Origin: Arthrobacter sp. efr-133-TYG-118
GTDB lineage: Bacteria > Actinomycetota > Actinomycetes > Actinomycetales > Micrococcaceae
NCBI RefSeq assembly: GCF_030209755.1
Contig: NZ_JARVRH010000010.1
Location: forward strand, 310,001 to 374,000
DNA length: 64,000 bases
Direction of reading: 5' to 3'
The notes under the pieces were generated by a model. That model saw only the letters and a program-made list of their open reading frames with translations, had not been told where the DNA came from and searched no databases. Positions 24,963 to 32,875 of this stretch are shown here, one piece after another. Position numbers and translations under genes: made by a program. Each line of letters begins with the position of its first letter. Position 1 is the first letter of the stretch.

Positions 24963-27047
24963 TCAGAGGAGGAGCGCCCCGGCGATGAAGCCGGCACCAA
25001 GCATGACCAGCCCGATCGCGATCATCAGCGTGGTCAGCAGCTTGTTCTGCCGGCCCTGCATCTGGTTCGACCGCTCCAGATCGTTGATGTACGCCTGGCG
25101 GTCGGCCTGCAGGTCATTGACCCGGTCGTCGTACTGCTTCTTGAACGACTCGCCCATGTGGTCCATCTGCGCAAGCAGATCGGTCACGCGGCTGGTCTGC
25201 GACGCCGTCTTCTCCTTCTCCAGATTCAGGTTGTGCTGCCACTCCTCGTCACGGACCCGCATCTGCTCGATCGTGGCCTGGCGAGTCTTCTCAAACTCGT
25301 CCTCGGTGCGGCGCAGGCGGTCGGTGTGCTCGGTGCGCAGACGCTCGACGATCTTCGAGTGCTCCTGCTCGAGGGCCGCGACCCGGTCGAAGCGTGACTG
25401 CTCCTCGGCCAAGGCGTCGGCGCGGCTGATGTCGCTCTTACGGTTCTCGTCGATGATGCGCTGGATCTCGCTCGTCAGCTCCACGAGCAGTGCCCGCTCG
25501 GCCGCGAGGTTCTCCTGCTGGCGCTCTGCGAGCACCGTGAAGATGCGGGTCGTGCCGATGGCCATGCGGCGCTCGGCATCCTTGCGGCGCAGCCCGAGGA
25601 TTTCCTGCTGCGTGTGGGCGTAGTCGTTCTCGATCTTCGCGTCGATCGCGGCAACGGCTTCGAGCTGCTCACGCTGGATCTTGGCCCTGTTCCGCTCGCG
25701 GTATTGGACTTCTGCTTGGGTTGCCGCCTGCTGCCCGATCTGGGCAATGGCCGCCTCGAACGCTTTGGCGATCTCGGCCTGAGCCTGCCGAGCGGTCTCG
25801 TCCTTTCCGCTCAGCGCCTCGCGGTACTCGGCCTTCGCTCCGGTGGTCAGCTCCTTGTAAACGCTGCCCTCACGGTCGATCGCCACGTCGCGCATGACCT
25901 GCTCGGCATGCAAGCTCATGAGGTTGACGAACTCGGTCTGCAGCTCAGCCTCGCCGTCCGCGTGCAGCTTCGCCAGCTGCGCGTTCGCCTGGCGGGTGAG
26001 CTGGGCGATCTGATCGCCGAGCCAAGAGCTCGCACCGTCCGGGACCGCGATCTGCACCGTCGGCGCGGCCACCCCGAACGAGGTGGCGAACTCGTCGAGA
26101 CGCACCTCCAGGTCGAGATCCTCGGTGAGGAAGCGCCGGGCGATGGTGCTGCGCACCTGCTCCTGATCGGCCACGGGCTCGTCGTCGACCGGTATGTTCT
26201 CCATGGACCCCTGAGAGGCGTAACCGTCGTATTCGTCCTCGTCGTCGAAGATCACCGCGTGCTCGTGCTGGGTGTCCTCGTCTTCGATTTCGGCATCGGT
26301 GTGCTCCTCGAACGCCGGAGCTTCAGCCTCCTCGTCTGCGGTCTCGCCGAACGCATCGCCGAACGCCGGCTCCTCGTCGAAGTCGACGTCCGCATCGGAG
26401 GCACCCTCGAAGAGGGGATCACCCTCGTCCCCGGCGTCCGGAGCAACCTTGGTCTTCGCCAGCTCCGCATCTCCCTCAGCCGTCGGCTCGTCGTCGGTCT
26501 CACCGCTGTGTGCCGCCCATGCCTCGCGGCCGACGGCGTCCTTGAGAACGATCGAGCCCGTGGAGACGCCGAGCGCCATCGCGAACGTGGCGTCTGCGAC
26601 CAGATCGACCTGCAGGCCGTTCTGGTTCTGGTAGACGACCGCCCAGCTGTAGAGCGGCGTCTTACCGTCAGCGGCCGTCGGGGCGGTCAGCAGCGAGTAC
26701 TCCTCCATGCGCGCGAGGGTCTCGGTCGTCGGGATGATTCCGAAGACCTCCTCGGAAAGCATGTCGGCGGTTGCCAGCGTGCAGATCGAGTCTGCCTCGA
26801 TGAGCTCGATGAGCGAGCCCTTGGCCTCATCACGACCCTGCTTGCGGCTCAGTCCGCCGATTCGCTCGGCGGCGAGCACCAGGATGGCCCAGGCGGTGCC
26901 GCTGGGGAAGACGAACGGTGCGTTGCTGCGCAGCAGCTCAACGGCCGCGGGGACCGCCGTCTCACGCACGACCGATGCCAGGAGTTCATCCGGCTTCTTC
27001 TGCCGCTCCTTTTTCTCAGTCTTCTTCGGTGCTGTCAGAATGCTCAT
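24963..27047 (-). CDS. coiled-coil protein with C-terminal membrane anchor, 694 aa
   Basis: Start set at MSILTAPKKTEKK (ATG 27047, GAAGGGA upstream) rather than the longer frame. Order: basic start, a globular N-domain (about 25-200), a very acidic linker (about 205-320, many Glu/Asp), a second small domain, then a long coiled coil (about 370-660, rich in Gln/Glu/Arg/Lys) and one terminal membrane helix (LLTTLMIAIGLVMLGAGFIAGALLL region). A tail-anchored coiled coil beside a coupling ATPase and a Clp-like ATPase suggests a scaffold at the mating site. No family recognised. A promoter-like word lies about 65 bases upstream. Confidence 0.75.
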   Translation of the reverse strand: MSILTAPKKTEKKERQKKPDELLASVVRETAVPAAVELLRSNAPFVFPSGTAWAILVLAAERIGGLSRKQGRDEAKGSLIELIEADSICTLATADMLSEEVFGIIPTTETLARMEEYSLLTAPTAADGKTPLYSWAVVYQNQNGLQVDLVADATFAMALGVSTGSIVLKDAVGREAWAAHSGETDDEPTAEGDAELAKTKVAPDAGDEGDPLFEGASDADVDFDEEPAFGDAFGETADEEAEAPAFEEHTDAEIEDEDTQHEHAVIFDDEDEYDGYASQGSMENIPVDDEPVADQEQVRSTIARRFLTEDLDLEVRLDEFATSFGVAAPTVQIAVPDGASSWLGDQIAQLTRQANAQLAKLHADGEAELQTEFVNLMSLHAEQVMRDVAIDREGSVYKELTTGAKAEYREALSGKDETARQAQAEIAKAFEAAIAQIGQQAATQAEVQYRERNRAKIQREQLEAVAAIDAKIENDYAHTQQEILGLRRKDAERRMAIGTTRIFTVLAERQQENLAAERALLVELTSEIQRIIDENRKSDISRADALAEEQSRFDRVAALEQEHSKIVERLRTEHTDRLRRTEDEFEKTRQATIEQMRVRDEEWQHNLNLEKEKTASQTSRVTDLLAQMDHMGESFKKQYDDRVNDLQADRQAYINDLERSNQMQGRQNKLLTTLMIAIGLVMLGAGFIAGALLL

Positions 27048-27093
27048 GCCTGTCGATCCCTTCGGTTGTGAGTCACGATTCGCCTCGTTTATC

Positions 27094-27118
27094 AGAATAG
27101 TCTGCCGCACCTATCGAA
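27094..27118 (-). promoter_or_regulatory. promoter-like elements TTCGATAGGT and AGACTATTC
   Basis: On the minus strand TTCGATAGGT (27109-27118) and AGACTATTCT (27094-27103) precede the coiled-coil gene. AGACTATTC is also present before the pilin-like gene at 43.46 kb, and TCGATAGG fits the recurring element motif. Confidence 0.4.
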
Positions 27119-27150
27119 GGCAACAATCCAATGGGCTATCGAATGAGCAA

Positions 27151-27183
27151 AGACCCCCAGTCGAATCAGGCGGCTGGGGGTCT
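27151..27183 (-). terminator. intrinsic terminator of the second Clp-like gene
   Basis: AGACCCCCAG pairs with CTGGGGGTCT; on the minus strand it ends TCTTTGC. It lies 22 bases after the stop codon at 27205. Confidence 0.75.
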
Positions 27184-27204
27184 CCTCGGCTCGGCTCACT
27201 GGCA

Positions 27205-30200
27205 TCACTGCATCGCGAAAACCACGACATGTGCATCGGAAGTCCGCAGATCCTTCCGGTCGCTGACCATCTCGCCTTCGATGTCGATTCCGATCCGACG
27301 CTCTGCCGGGAACTGGTTGATGAAGGTCGCAACCTCCGTGGTGACCTCGCTGGTCAGCCTGGCCACAGCCGCACGCGCACCGCCGGCATCGGAGTCCGTG
27401 TCGCCGCGGTCCTCGATCAGGTACTGCAGCACGCGGGGATTGATTGTCACGCGTACGTTGTGCTTCACATGCACTTCCTGCACCAGCTCGCGCAGCTTGT
27501 TCTTCACGATCTGCTGCTGCGTCGCCAGCGAAAGGGGCTGGAACGGGACGATCGCGTCAATTCGGCCCAAGAGCTCGGGCGGGAAGCGATTGTCCGCCTG
27601 CGTCTTCGTGATCGAGCGCCGAATCAGCTTCTCGTACTCCATGAGCTCCTTGCCCGAGCCGGTGTCATCGGGGGCGTAGTCTGCGATCGTCTTGTAGACC
27701 TCAGAGGCCGCGTTCGTGGTGAGCACAATGTACGTATTGAGAAAGCTCACCTGCCGGTTGTTGTCGTCCGTCAGGCGGCCGTCGTCGAGCACCTGCAGCA
27801 GGAGCCTCGTCACCATCGCCGACGCCTTCTCGACCTCGTCGATCAGCACGACCGCATGTGACCGGTCCCACACCCGCTTGGTCAGCTCCGAGCGGAACAG
27901 CTGCAGCGAGGAGTCCTCGGCAAACTCGGACATGTCGAAGCAGATCAGGTGGCGCTGGTCGTCGCCGAACAGGATGCGAGCGAGCTGCTTGGTCAGCTCG
28001 GTGTTGTGTGTGACGACGAACTGGCCGGCTTGGTAGAGGTGCTCGTCGTCGGCCACGTAGATGCACGACGAACTCTCCTGTCGATCGAGCATCTCAATCG
28101 ACGTGATGCCGACCATGTCGAACTTCTTCACCCGTTCACGGCCCGAGGTCTCGAGCACCGCCCGCTCGCTGATCCCGCACTTACGCGGGAGGTCGAAGAA
28201 CTGGGCCTTGTCCTCATTGCCGACCTTCACGTGCACGTCGTACTCGACCATAACGCGGCCGTCATCCCTCGTGCGCTCCCAAGCGTTCAGCGAACTCGAC
28301 ATTCCGAGCGAGAACAGCACCTCCCGCACGTCCTCGGCCAGCCCCTTGGAAAAGGTCGAGTACGACACGTTGAACCGGTCATTGGATCCGTCGATCGTGC
28401 CATCGGTGTCGAACAGGCCGCGCACCAGCTCCCAGCGCTGCTTGACCGACGCGTGCTTGTAGATCTCGGGAATCCGACGATCGGCGGAGTGTGAACCGAT
28501 TAGCTCCGGCACGGAGGCCAGCACATCCTTGGTCTGGTGCAGCGCGTCGCCGCGGCCGTTGCGGTGCTGCCAGCCAGCGGGAAAGTGCCAGCTGTAGCCG
28601 CCGTCGCTCTTCTTCGGCTCGGACCCCAGCCATTCGCCGACCGTCCACACGGTCTGATCAGCATCTTCGACATCGGAGGAGAGCGTCAGCTGCGACTGCG
28701 TCAGGCACCCGTTGCCGATGAGCACGCCGAGGACGTACGGATCGACGTCCAAGTCCTGGTCCGGCCAGTCGACGGCCTCGTTCGCCGGGATGAAGAACTT
28801 CAGGTGCTCGCGAGAGTCGCCCGGGTACGTGCGCACAACGCCGCGCTCGAGCATCTCCAGTGTCGTCAGCGTCATCGGGGTGACGTCCTTGCCCGCATGC
28901 TTCTTCGAGCGCTGCTTTGCCGTGTAGACCGTCCACTGGTGCGGGCCACCGACATCGAGGGTCCGGCCGTCCCACAGTGTGATCCGGTAGACGTCCTGCA
29001 CGCCCTGGGGGAAGTGACCAAGAACCTCGACCGGACGGCCGTGGCGACCGAACACGAAGTCACCCGGAACAAGGTCCCCATGCCGCTTCCAGGCGACCGA
29101 GCGGTCCCACGAATAGACCGGGACCCGCGTCGAATCCACGCAAAATTTGCCAACGCCGGTCGACCCGGTGAACAGCAGGCTGGCCATCGGCCGACCCGGG
29201 TTCTGCAGATCGGCCACCGAAAGCTGCAGGCGGCGGGCCACGGCTCTCGTAGCCAGATCCTGGCTGAGCACCTTCGCATCAAGCTGCTGTTTGATCTTCG
29301 CACCGTCGACCTTGAAGGAGACGTTGACATTGAGCGACTCCTGGAGCACGTCGGCGAGCAGGTCGCGATTCATCGACCGCCCCCGGCGGTGCCAGCCGAC
29401 CATCGCGTTGAGCACCAGGATCGACTTTCGCGGCTGCGAGCTCGCCGGCATGTAGCGCTCGGTGTACTCGTAGATCTGACGGAAGAGATGGTCGTCGACG
29501 AACTGTTCGGCCACGCCGTAGCGCTCGGCCACACCCTGCAGGATCGTGATCGTCGTCTCCCGGCCCGGCTGGGCGAGGCTGATGCGCTGAAGACGCTCGA
29601 CCAATGGCTGATTCGGCGCGACATGCATGTGGAATTCGTCGTAGGTCGTCGCAGCGATCACCCGGATACCCCTGGTGCCCGACGCTGCCAGCACCGGCTT
29701 GATCGCCTCGACAGCGGCATCCGAAAGCTGCACGATCTGGTGGAACTCGTCGATGAACAGCACCAGCTCGTGTGCTTCCTGCTTGACGTACCGCTCCGCC
29801 TCGTCGAAGAAGCCCTTGAGCGTCGCCGCCATGAGATTGCTGTCGCCGGCCTCGGAGATCATGCGCGCAGGGTCTACCTCAAGATAGAGCCGCTTATGGT
29901 CCTCGAGCATCGTGGCCTGGACCAGGGCGGTATTGTGCGTGACGATGTGCTCGCGCCCGGCCTGATAAAGATGCGACTCGCCATTGACCATGATGCAGGT
30001 CATCTCGGCGTCGTACCCGAGGTCCTCGATCCAGTCGATCGCCACGTCACCGTAGTCGCGCTCGAATTTCCGATCGCTGCGCATGTGCTTCTCGATCTTG
30101 TCAATGTGCCGCTGCAGCCAGAACACCTCGTGCTTGCGACCGTCCTCGATCTTCAGCCGCACGGTGTACTCCGTGTTGAAGGACTCGCCCCCCTTCACGG

Positions 30201-31236
30201 TGCGGCCAACCTTCGCTTTGCGGTGGACCACGTTCAGCGTCGTCTTGATACCGAGGCTGTACAGCAGTTCGCGGACGTCCTCGACCAGACCCTCATTGCT
30301 GGTCGCAAACGTGCAGCGCAACCGGCCGTCCGCCGAGACGTTGCCGTCGGTATCCATGAGCCCGCGGACGAGCTCAAAGCGCTGTTCGATCGACGCCAGC
30401 AGGTATGCCTTCGGGATCCGGCGAGTCAGGCTCGAACGGCCGAAGACGAGAGTCAGCTCGTCGTCGAGACCCTGAAGCTCGCGCATCTGAATAAACTTCG
30501 TCGCATGACCATCGGGTGTTGCGCGGAGGAACTTCCAGTTGTAATTCCCCTTCTGCTGTTCGACGCCGACAGCACCAATCAGCGATGCCACGCGCTCAAC
30601 CAGATCGCGATCCGACGACGAGATCGTCAGCGCATCCTCCAGCAACGAGCCGTCGCCAATGAGAGCACCGAGCGCATACGGATCAACTGGAAGGGCCGTC
30701 CTAGGACGCCACACGGCCTCGTTGCAGGGCACATACCACTGACGAGTGCCCGTGTCGCGCACTCGCATGCCGAGCGGGTCGTCCAGGATCTCCCGGACGG
30801 ACTTCGTGTCGAACGGCTTGTTCGCATGATGCTGCGAGAACCTGCGGACGTTCCAGAGGTGTTCGTCGCTGCAATCCAGCGAGGTCCCATCGGTGAAATG
30901 CATGCGGAACACAGGCAGCGAACCCTGGGGGAACACTCCTGTGACCGTGACGGGCCACCCCTTCTCGTCGAAGACTTGGTCCCCAATCTGAATGTCGCCC
31001 ATCTTCACGAAGCCGCGCGCGTCCGCCACCGGAATCAGTGTGTCGTTCGTATTTGCTTTGCCCGAACCGGATTCCGCGAGCAGAAGGATATTCGACAGCT
31101 CGGGTCGCTCCATGCCCGCCAGCATCTGCTGGATCTCACGCTCGCGGCCGACGATCTCGCGTTCCGCCGGCTTCAGCGGTTCGGACAGTCGCGACAGTAG
31201 GGGGTAGTTCTCATTCGGTCGGGCATCTGCGAACAT
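27205..31236 (-). CDS. Clp-like double AAA+ ATPase with inteins in both P-loops
   Basis: Start placed at MFADARPNENYP (31236; AAGGAGCG upstream). 1343 residues translated; two inteins (375 and 381) removed leave about 587. D1 P-loop AESGSGK|T with Walker B VLFIDEFHQI; D2 P-loop GSTGVGK|T with Walker B VVLIDEVEKAS, the Clp D2 pattern. Each intein interrupts its P-loop between Lys and Thr, so the protein has no functional nucleotide site until both splice. It is a paralogue-like counterpart of the intein-free 648-residue ATPase at 3338-5284. Likely remodels an element complex; no protease-binding IGF loop is seen. Confidence 0.9.
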   Translation of the reverse strand: MFADARPNENYPLLSRLSEPLKPAEREIVGREREIQQMLAGMERPELSNILLLAESGSGKANTNDTLIPVADARGFVKMGDIQIGDQVFDEKGWPVTVTGVFPQGSLPVFRMHFTDGTSLDCSDEHLWNVRRFSQHHANKPFDTKSVREILDDPLGMRVRDTGTRQWYVPCNEAVWRPRTALPVDPYALGALIGDGSLLEDALTISSSDRDLVERVASLIGAVGVEQQKGNYNWKFLRATPDGHATKFIQMRELQGLDDELTLVFGRSSLTRRIPKAYLLASIEQRFELVRGLMDTDGNVSADGRLRCTFATSNEGLVEDVRELLYSLGIKTTLNVVHRKAKVGRTVKGGESFNTEYTVRLKIEDGRKHEVFWLQRHIDKIEKHMRSDRKFERDYGDVAIDWIEDLGYDAEMTCIMVNGESHLYQAGREHIVTHNTALVQATMLEDHKRLYLEVDPARMISEAGDSNLMAATLKGFFDEAERYVKQEAHELVLFIDEFHQIVQLSDAAVEAIKPVLAASGTRGIRVIAATTYDEFHMHVAPNQPLVERLQRISLAQPGRETTITILQGVAERYGVAEQFVDDHLFRQIYEYTERYMPASSQPRKSILVLNAMVGWHRRGRSMNRDLLADVLQESLNVNVSFKVDGAKIKQQLDAKVLSQDLATRAVARRLQLSVADLQNPGRPMASLLFTGSTGVGKFCVDSTRVPVYSWDRSVAWKRHGDLVPGDFVFGRHGRPVEVLGHFPQGVQDVYRITLWDGRTLDVGGPHQWTVYTAKQRSKKHAGKDVTPMTLTTLEMLERGVVRTYPGDSREHLKFFIPANEAVDWPDQDLDVDPYVLGVLIGNGCLTQSQLTLSSDVEDADQTVWTVGEWLGSEPKKSDGGYSWHFPAGWQHRNGRGDALHQTKDVLASVPELIGSHSADRRIPEIYKHASVKQRWELVRGLFDTDGTIDGSNDRFNVSYSTFSKGLAEDVREVLFSLGMSSSLNAWERTRDDGRVMVEYDVHVKVGNEDKAQFFDLPRKCGISERAVLETSGRERVKKFDMVGITSIEMLDRQESSSCIYVADDEHLYQAGQFVVTHNTELTKQLARILFGDDQRHLICFDMSEFAEDSSLQLFRSELTKRVWDRSHAVVLIDEVEKASAMVTRLLLQVLDDGRLTDDNNRQVSFLNTYIVLTTNAASEVYKTIADYAPDDTGSGKELMEYEKLIRRSITKTQADNRFPPELLGRIDAIVPFQPLSLATQQQIVKNKLRELVQEVHVKHNVRVTINPRVLQYLIEDRGDTDSDAGGARAAVARLTSEVTTEVATFINQFPAERRIGIDIEGEMVSDRKDLRTSDAHVVVFAMQ
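28003..29145 (-). other. class 3-type intein in D2 P-loop (381 aa)
   Basis: Begins with Phe (FCVDSTRVPVYSW) directly after GVGK and ends VVTHN before Thr. WCT residues: Trp in PHQW, Cys in SSCIYVA, Thr before His-Asn. The first endonuclease motif reads LGVLIGNG: Asn replaces the metal-binding Asp, so DNA cleavage is probably lost or weakened although the second motif VRGLFDTDG is intact. Confidence 0.9.
29932..31056 (-). other. class 3-type intein in D1 P-loop (375 aa)
   Basis: Begins with Ala (ANTNDTLIPVADARG) after GSGK and ends IVTHN before Thr. WCT residues are Trp in EHLW, Cys in MTCIMVN and Thr before His-Asn. LAGLIDADG-type motifs LGALIGDG and VRGLMDTDG keep both acidic residues, so the homing endonuclease could be active. 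Confidence 0.9.
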
Positions 31237-31284
31237 CCGTGATCGCTCCTTCGTTCCATTCAAGCTCCATTCGAAGATCAGTCG

Positions 31285-31298
31285 AATCCTATCACGAT
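31285..31298 (-). promoter_or_regulatory. promoter-like element ATCGTGATAGGATT
   Basis: About 50 bases before the Clp-like start on the minus strand; TAGGAT matches the -10 of the polymerase operon. Fits the recurring TCG-n-ATAGGAT pattern. Confidence 0.45.
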
Positions 31299-31379
31299 AG
31301 ACGTATGGGACTGCTGGAGAATAAGCGCTTGAAAGGCCCTGGGTAGTGAACCGCGGGATCTTTCGAATCGTCGCTCTGC

Positions 31380-32034
31380 TCATTCGAACTGAGGAGAGTC
31401 GCAGCTCTGCCTCTCCTCCTCGTACTGAAAAGGGCATGATGTCCTTGCAGACGACTTCGGGGGAGCGGAGCTTCCTGCCGATGCCGTGCCGAACCGTGCC
31501 TCGGCTGCCGCGAACGGGTTCGATGACTGCTCATCCTCGACGATCTCCGCTTCGATGACCCCGGCGTCCGCAGTGACCTTCGTATCCGCTTCCCGCACGA
31601 CACCGACCACCCCGCCCGCGATGCCGCCGACAACCGGGCCGAGCCTCGGAGTGGCCTTGGCGATCTGCGCACCGGTCCGGACACCCTCGACAGCCGCCTG
31701 GCTGAGCCGGCCGAATGCGGAGATCTCCTGTGCCGTCGGTGCCCGGACCTTCTTCCGCGCCTTCGGCTCATCGGAACCTTGGGCCAGGAGCGCCTGGCGG
31801 GGGAGAGGACGGCGCGGCGCTCTTCGGCCCGTCCGCAGCCCTGAGACCGGCCTGGCTCGAGACGCTCGCCGGAGTCGGCGCACCACAGTAGATGCCGTCA
31901 TCGGTCCGGGGCACGGCCTTCGAGCGCACGGTGGAGGCAGATGCGCCACCGATCACCCGGCCCGTGCCCCTGATGCCATACAGCCTCCCGGCCTTGAGCT
32001 CCGTATCCAGGAGGTAGCTCGTGAGATCTGCCAT
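31380..32034 (-). CDS. glycine-zipper protein with an apparent frameshift
   Basis: The first part (MADLTSYLLDTELKAGRLYG..., ATG 32034) reads to a stop at 31768, while the continuation (RQALLAQGSDEPKARKK... to 31380) lies in another frame. Dropping one base from a run of five G at 31799-31803 (C5 on the coding strand) joins them as ...SSPRQALLAQ..., a 217-residue protein. It has a mid-section glycine zipper (GPVVGGIAGGVVGVV) like two other element proteins and an acidic C-terminal third. Either a sequencing error, a real mutation or programmed slippage. Function unknown; probably one of a set of Gly-zipper proteins. Confidence 0.6.
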
Positions 32035-32078
32035 GATTCTGCTCTTCTCTGTCTTGTCTGGCGGTGATGGGGAAGCAG

Positions 32079-32110
32079 AAAGGCCCCCGGATCGCAATCC
32101 GGCGGCCTTT
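32079..32110 (-). terminator. intrinsic terminator
   Basis: AAAGGCC...CCGGAT pairs with ATCCGG...GGCCTTT, ending in TTTC on the minus strand, 41 bases after the 189-residue gene. Confidence 0.7.
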
Positions 32111-32150
32111 CATGAGGCGTGCTGTGCTCTGCCGTTCAGCCCTGTGCGGA

Positions 32151-32720
32151 CTAGCCGACGCCGAGCTCCTCGTCCTCGAAGAGCGGCACGTCGGTGCTCT
32201 GCTCGGGGGCCTCCGCCTGTGCCTCGGCGTCAGGAGCCTCCTTGGCCTGGGAAGCCTTCGCGGCGTCAGCGGCCTCCTTGGCTGCCTTCATGGACTCGAA
32301 CTGGTTGTCGAGCGTCTGGCCGTCGACCTTGAAGTCGGACTGCTCGAGGGACTTGGTGTTGAGCACCAGGCCGTTGCCCTTGGTCGACGGCATCACGTTG
32401 GCCTTGACGGCATAGATGCGGCCGATCTCCGCGCCATCCTTGTTCGTGATGGGCTCGAAGTTCGGGCCTGCGGCCTTGACGATCTCCTCGAACTGACCGG
32501 TGCTGTAGGCCGCGCCGTTGTTGTAGCGGGTCTTGCCGTCCTTGTCGGTCACCCGCTGGGAGGTCAGGTGCAGGTTGGTTTGCGCAGGACCGCGCTGGTC
32601 ACGGGCGTCGATCTGTGCGTCGACGAAGCGGAACTTGCCGTCCTTGGTCACGCCGTTGTCGTAGACCTTCGCGAGAAGGTTGACGCCGGTCATCGAACCC
32701 GGACCCCGAAGCTGTGCCAT
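32151..32720 (-). CDS. hypothetical protein, 189 aa, acidic tail
   Basis: 189 residues. The first 130 look like one beta-rich domain (KVYDNGVTKDGKFRFVDAQIDARDQRG, then alternating strands); the last 50 are Ala/Lys/Glu-rich and end DVPLFEDEELGVG, acidic with hydrophobic residues. An acidic tail on a beta domain recalls single-stranded DNA-binding proteins, whose tails recruit partners, but the usual terminal PF is absent, so this is only a suggestion. AAGGAG precedes the ATG, and the upstream gap is AT-rich, suggesting strong expression. It lies just downstream of the relaxase gene. Confidence 0.7.
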   Translation of the reverse strand: MAQLRGPGSMTGVNLLAKVYDNGVTKDGKFRFVDAQIDARDQRGPAQTNLHLTSQRVTDKDGKTRYNNGAAYSTGQFEEIVKAAGPNFEPITNKDGAEIGRIYAVKANVMPSTKGNGLVLNTKSLEQSDFKVDGQTLDNQFESMKAAKEAADAAKASQAKEAPDAEAQAEAPEQSTDVPLFEDEELGVG

Positions 32721-32875
32721 GATCTGTCTCCTTAATTTCGTTGCCCGACTCGAGTGACGAGTCGGTACTGATCTGTCACATCCGCTTCAGTGTCATTCGA
32801 CTCATCCGCGAATGATCCAAAGGCTAATACTGAATAAAGCTGAATGCAACTCTGAATGATGAATCGAATGGCGTG
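32721..32875. promoter_or_regulatory. AT-rich gap with inverted repeat; candidate oriT or promoter
   Basis: CCGACTCG and CGAGTCGG (32745-32765) form a perfect 8-bp inverted repeat with a five-base spacer. ATTCG/CGAAT flank another short dyad, and TGAAT recurs at 32831, 32841 and 32853. This is the only sizeable gap touching the relaxase gene, which is where MOBP origins of transfer often lie; it may equally be just the promoter of the 189-residue gene. Confidence 0.35.

Noticed and set aside
31237..31437. N-terminal extension of the second Clp-like ATPase
   Set aside because: It would run through an AT-rich promoter-like gap; ATG 31236 has AAGGAG at the right distance.
32151..32720. Calling the 189-aa protein an SSB
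   Set aside because: It has a beta-rich start and an acidic tail, but the terminal PF and clear OB-fold motifs are missing; kept as hypothetical.
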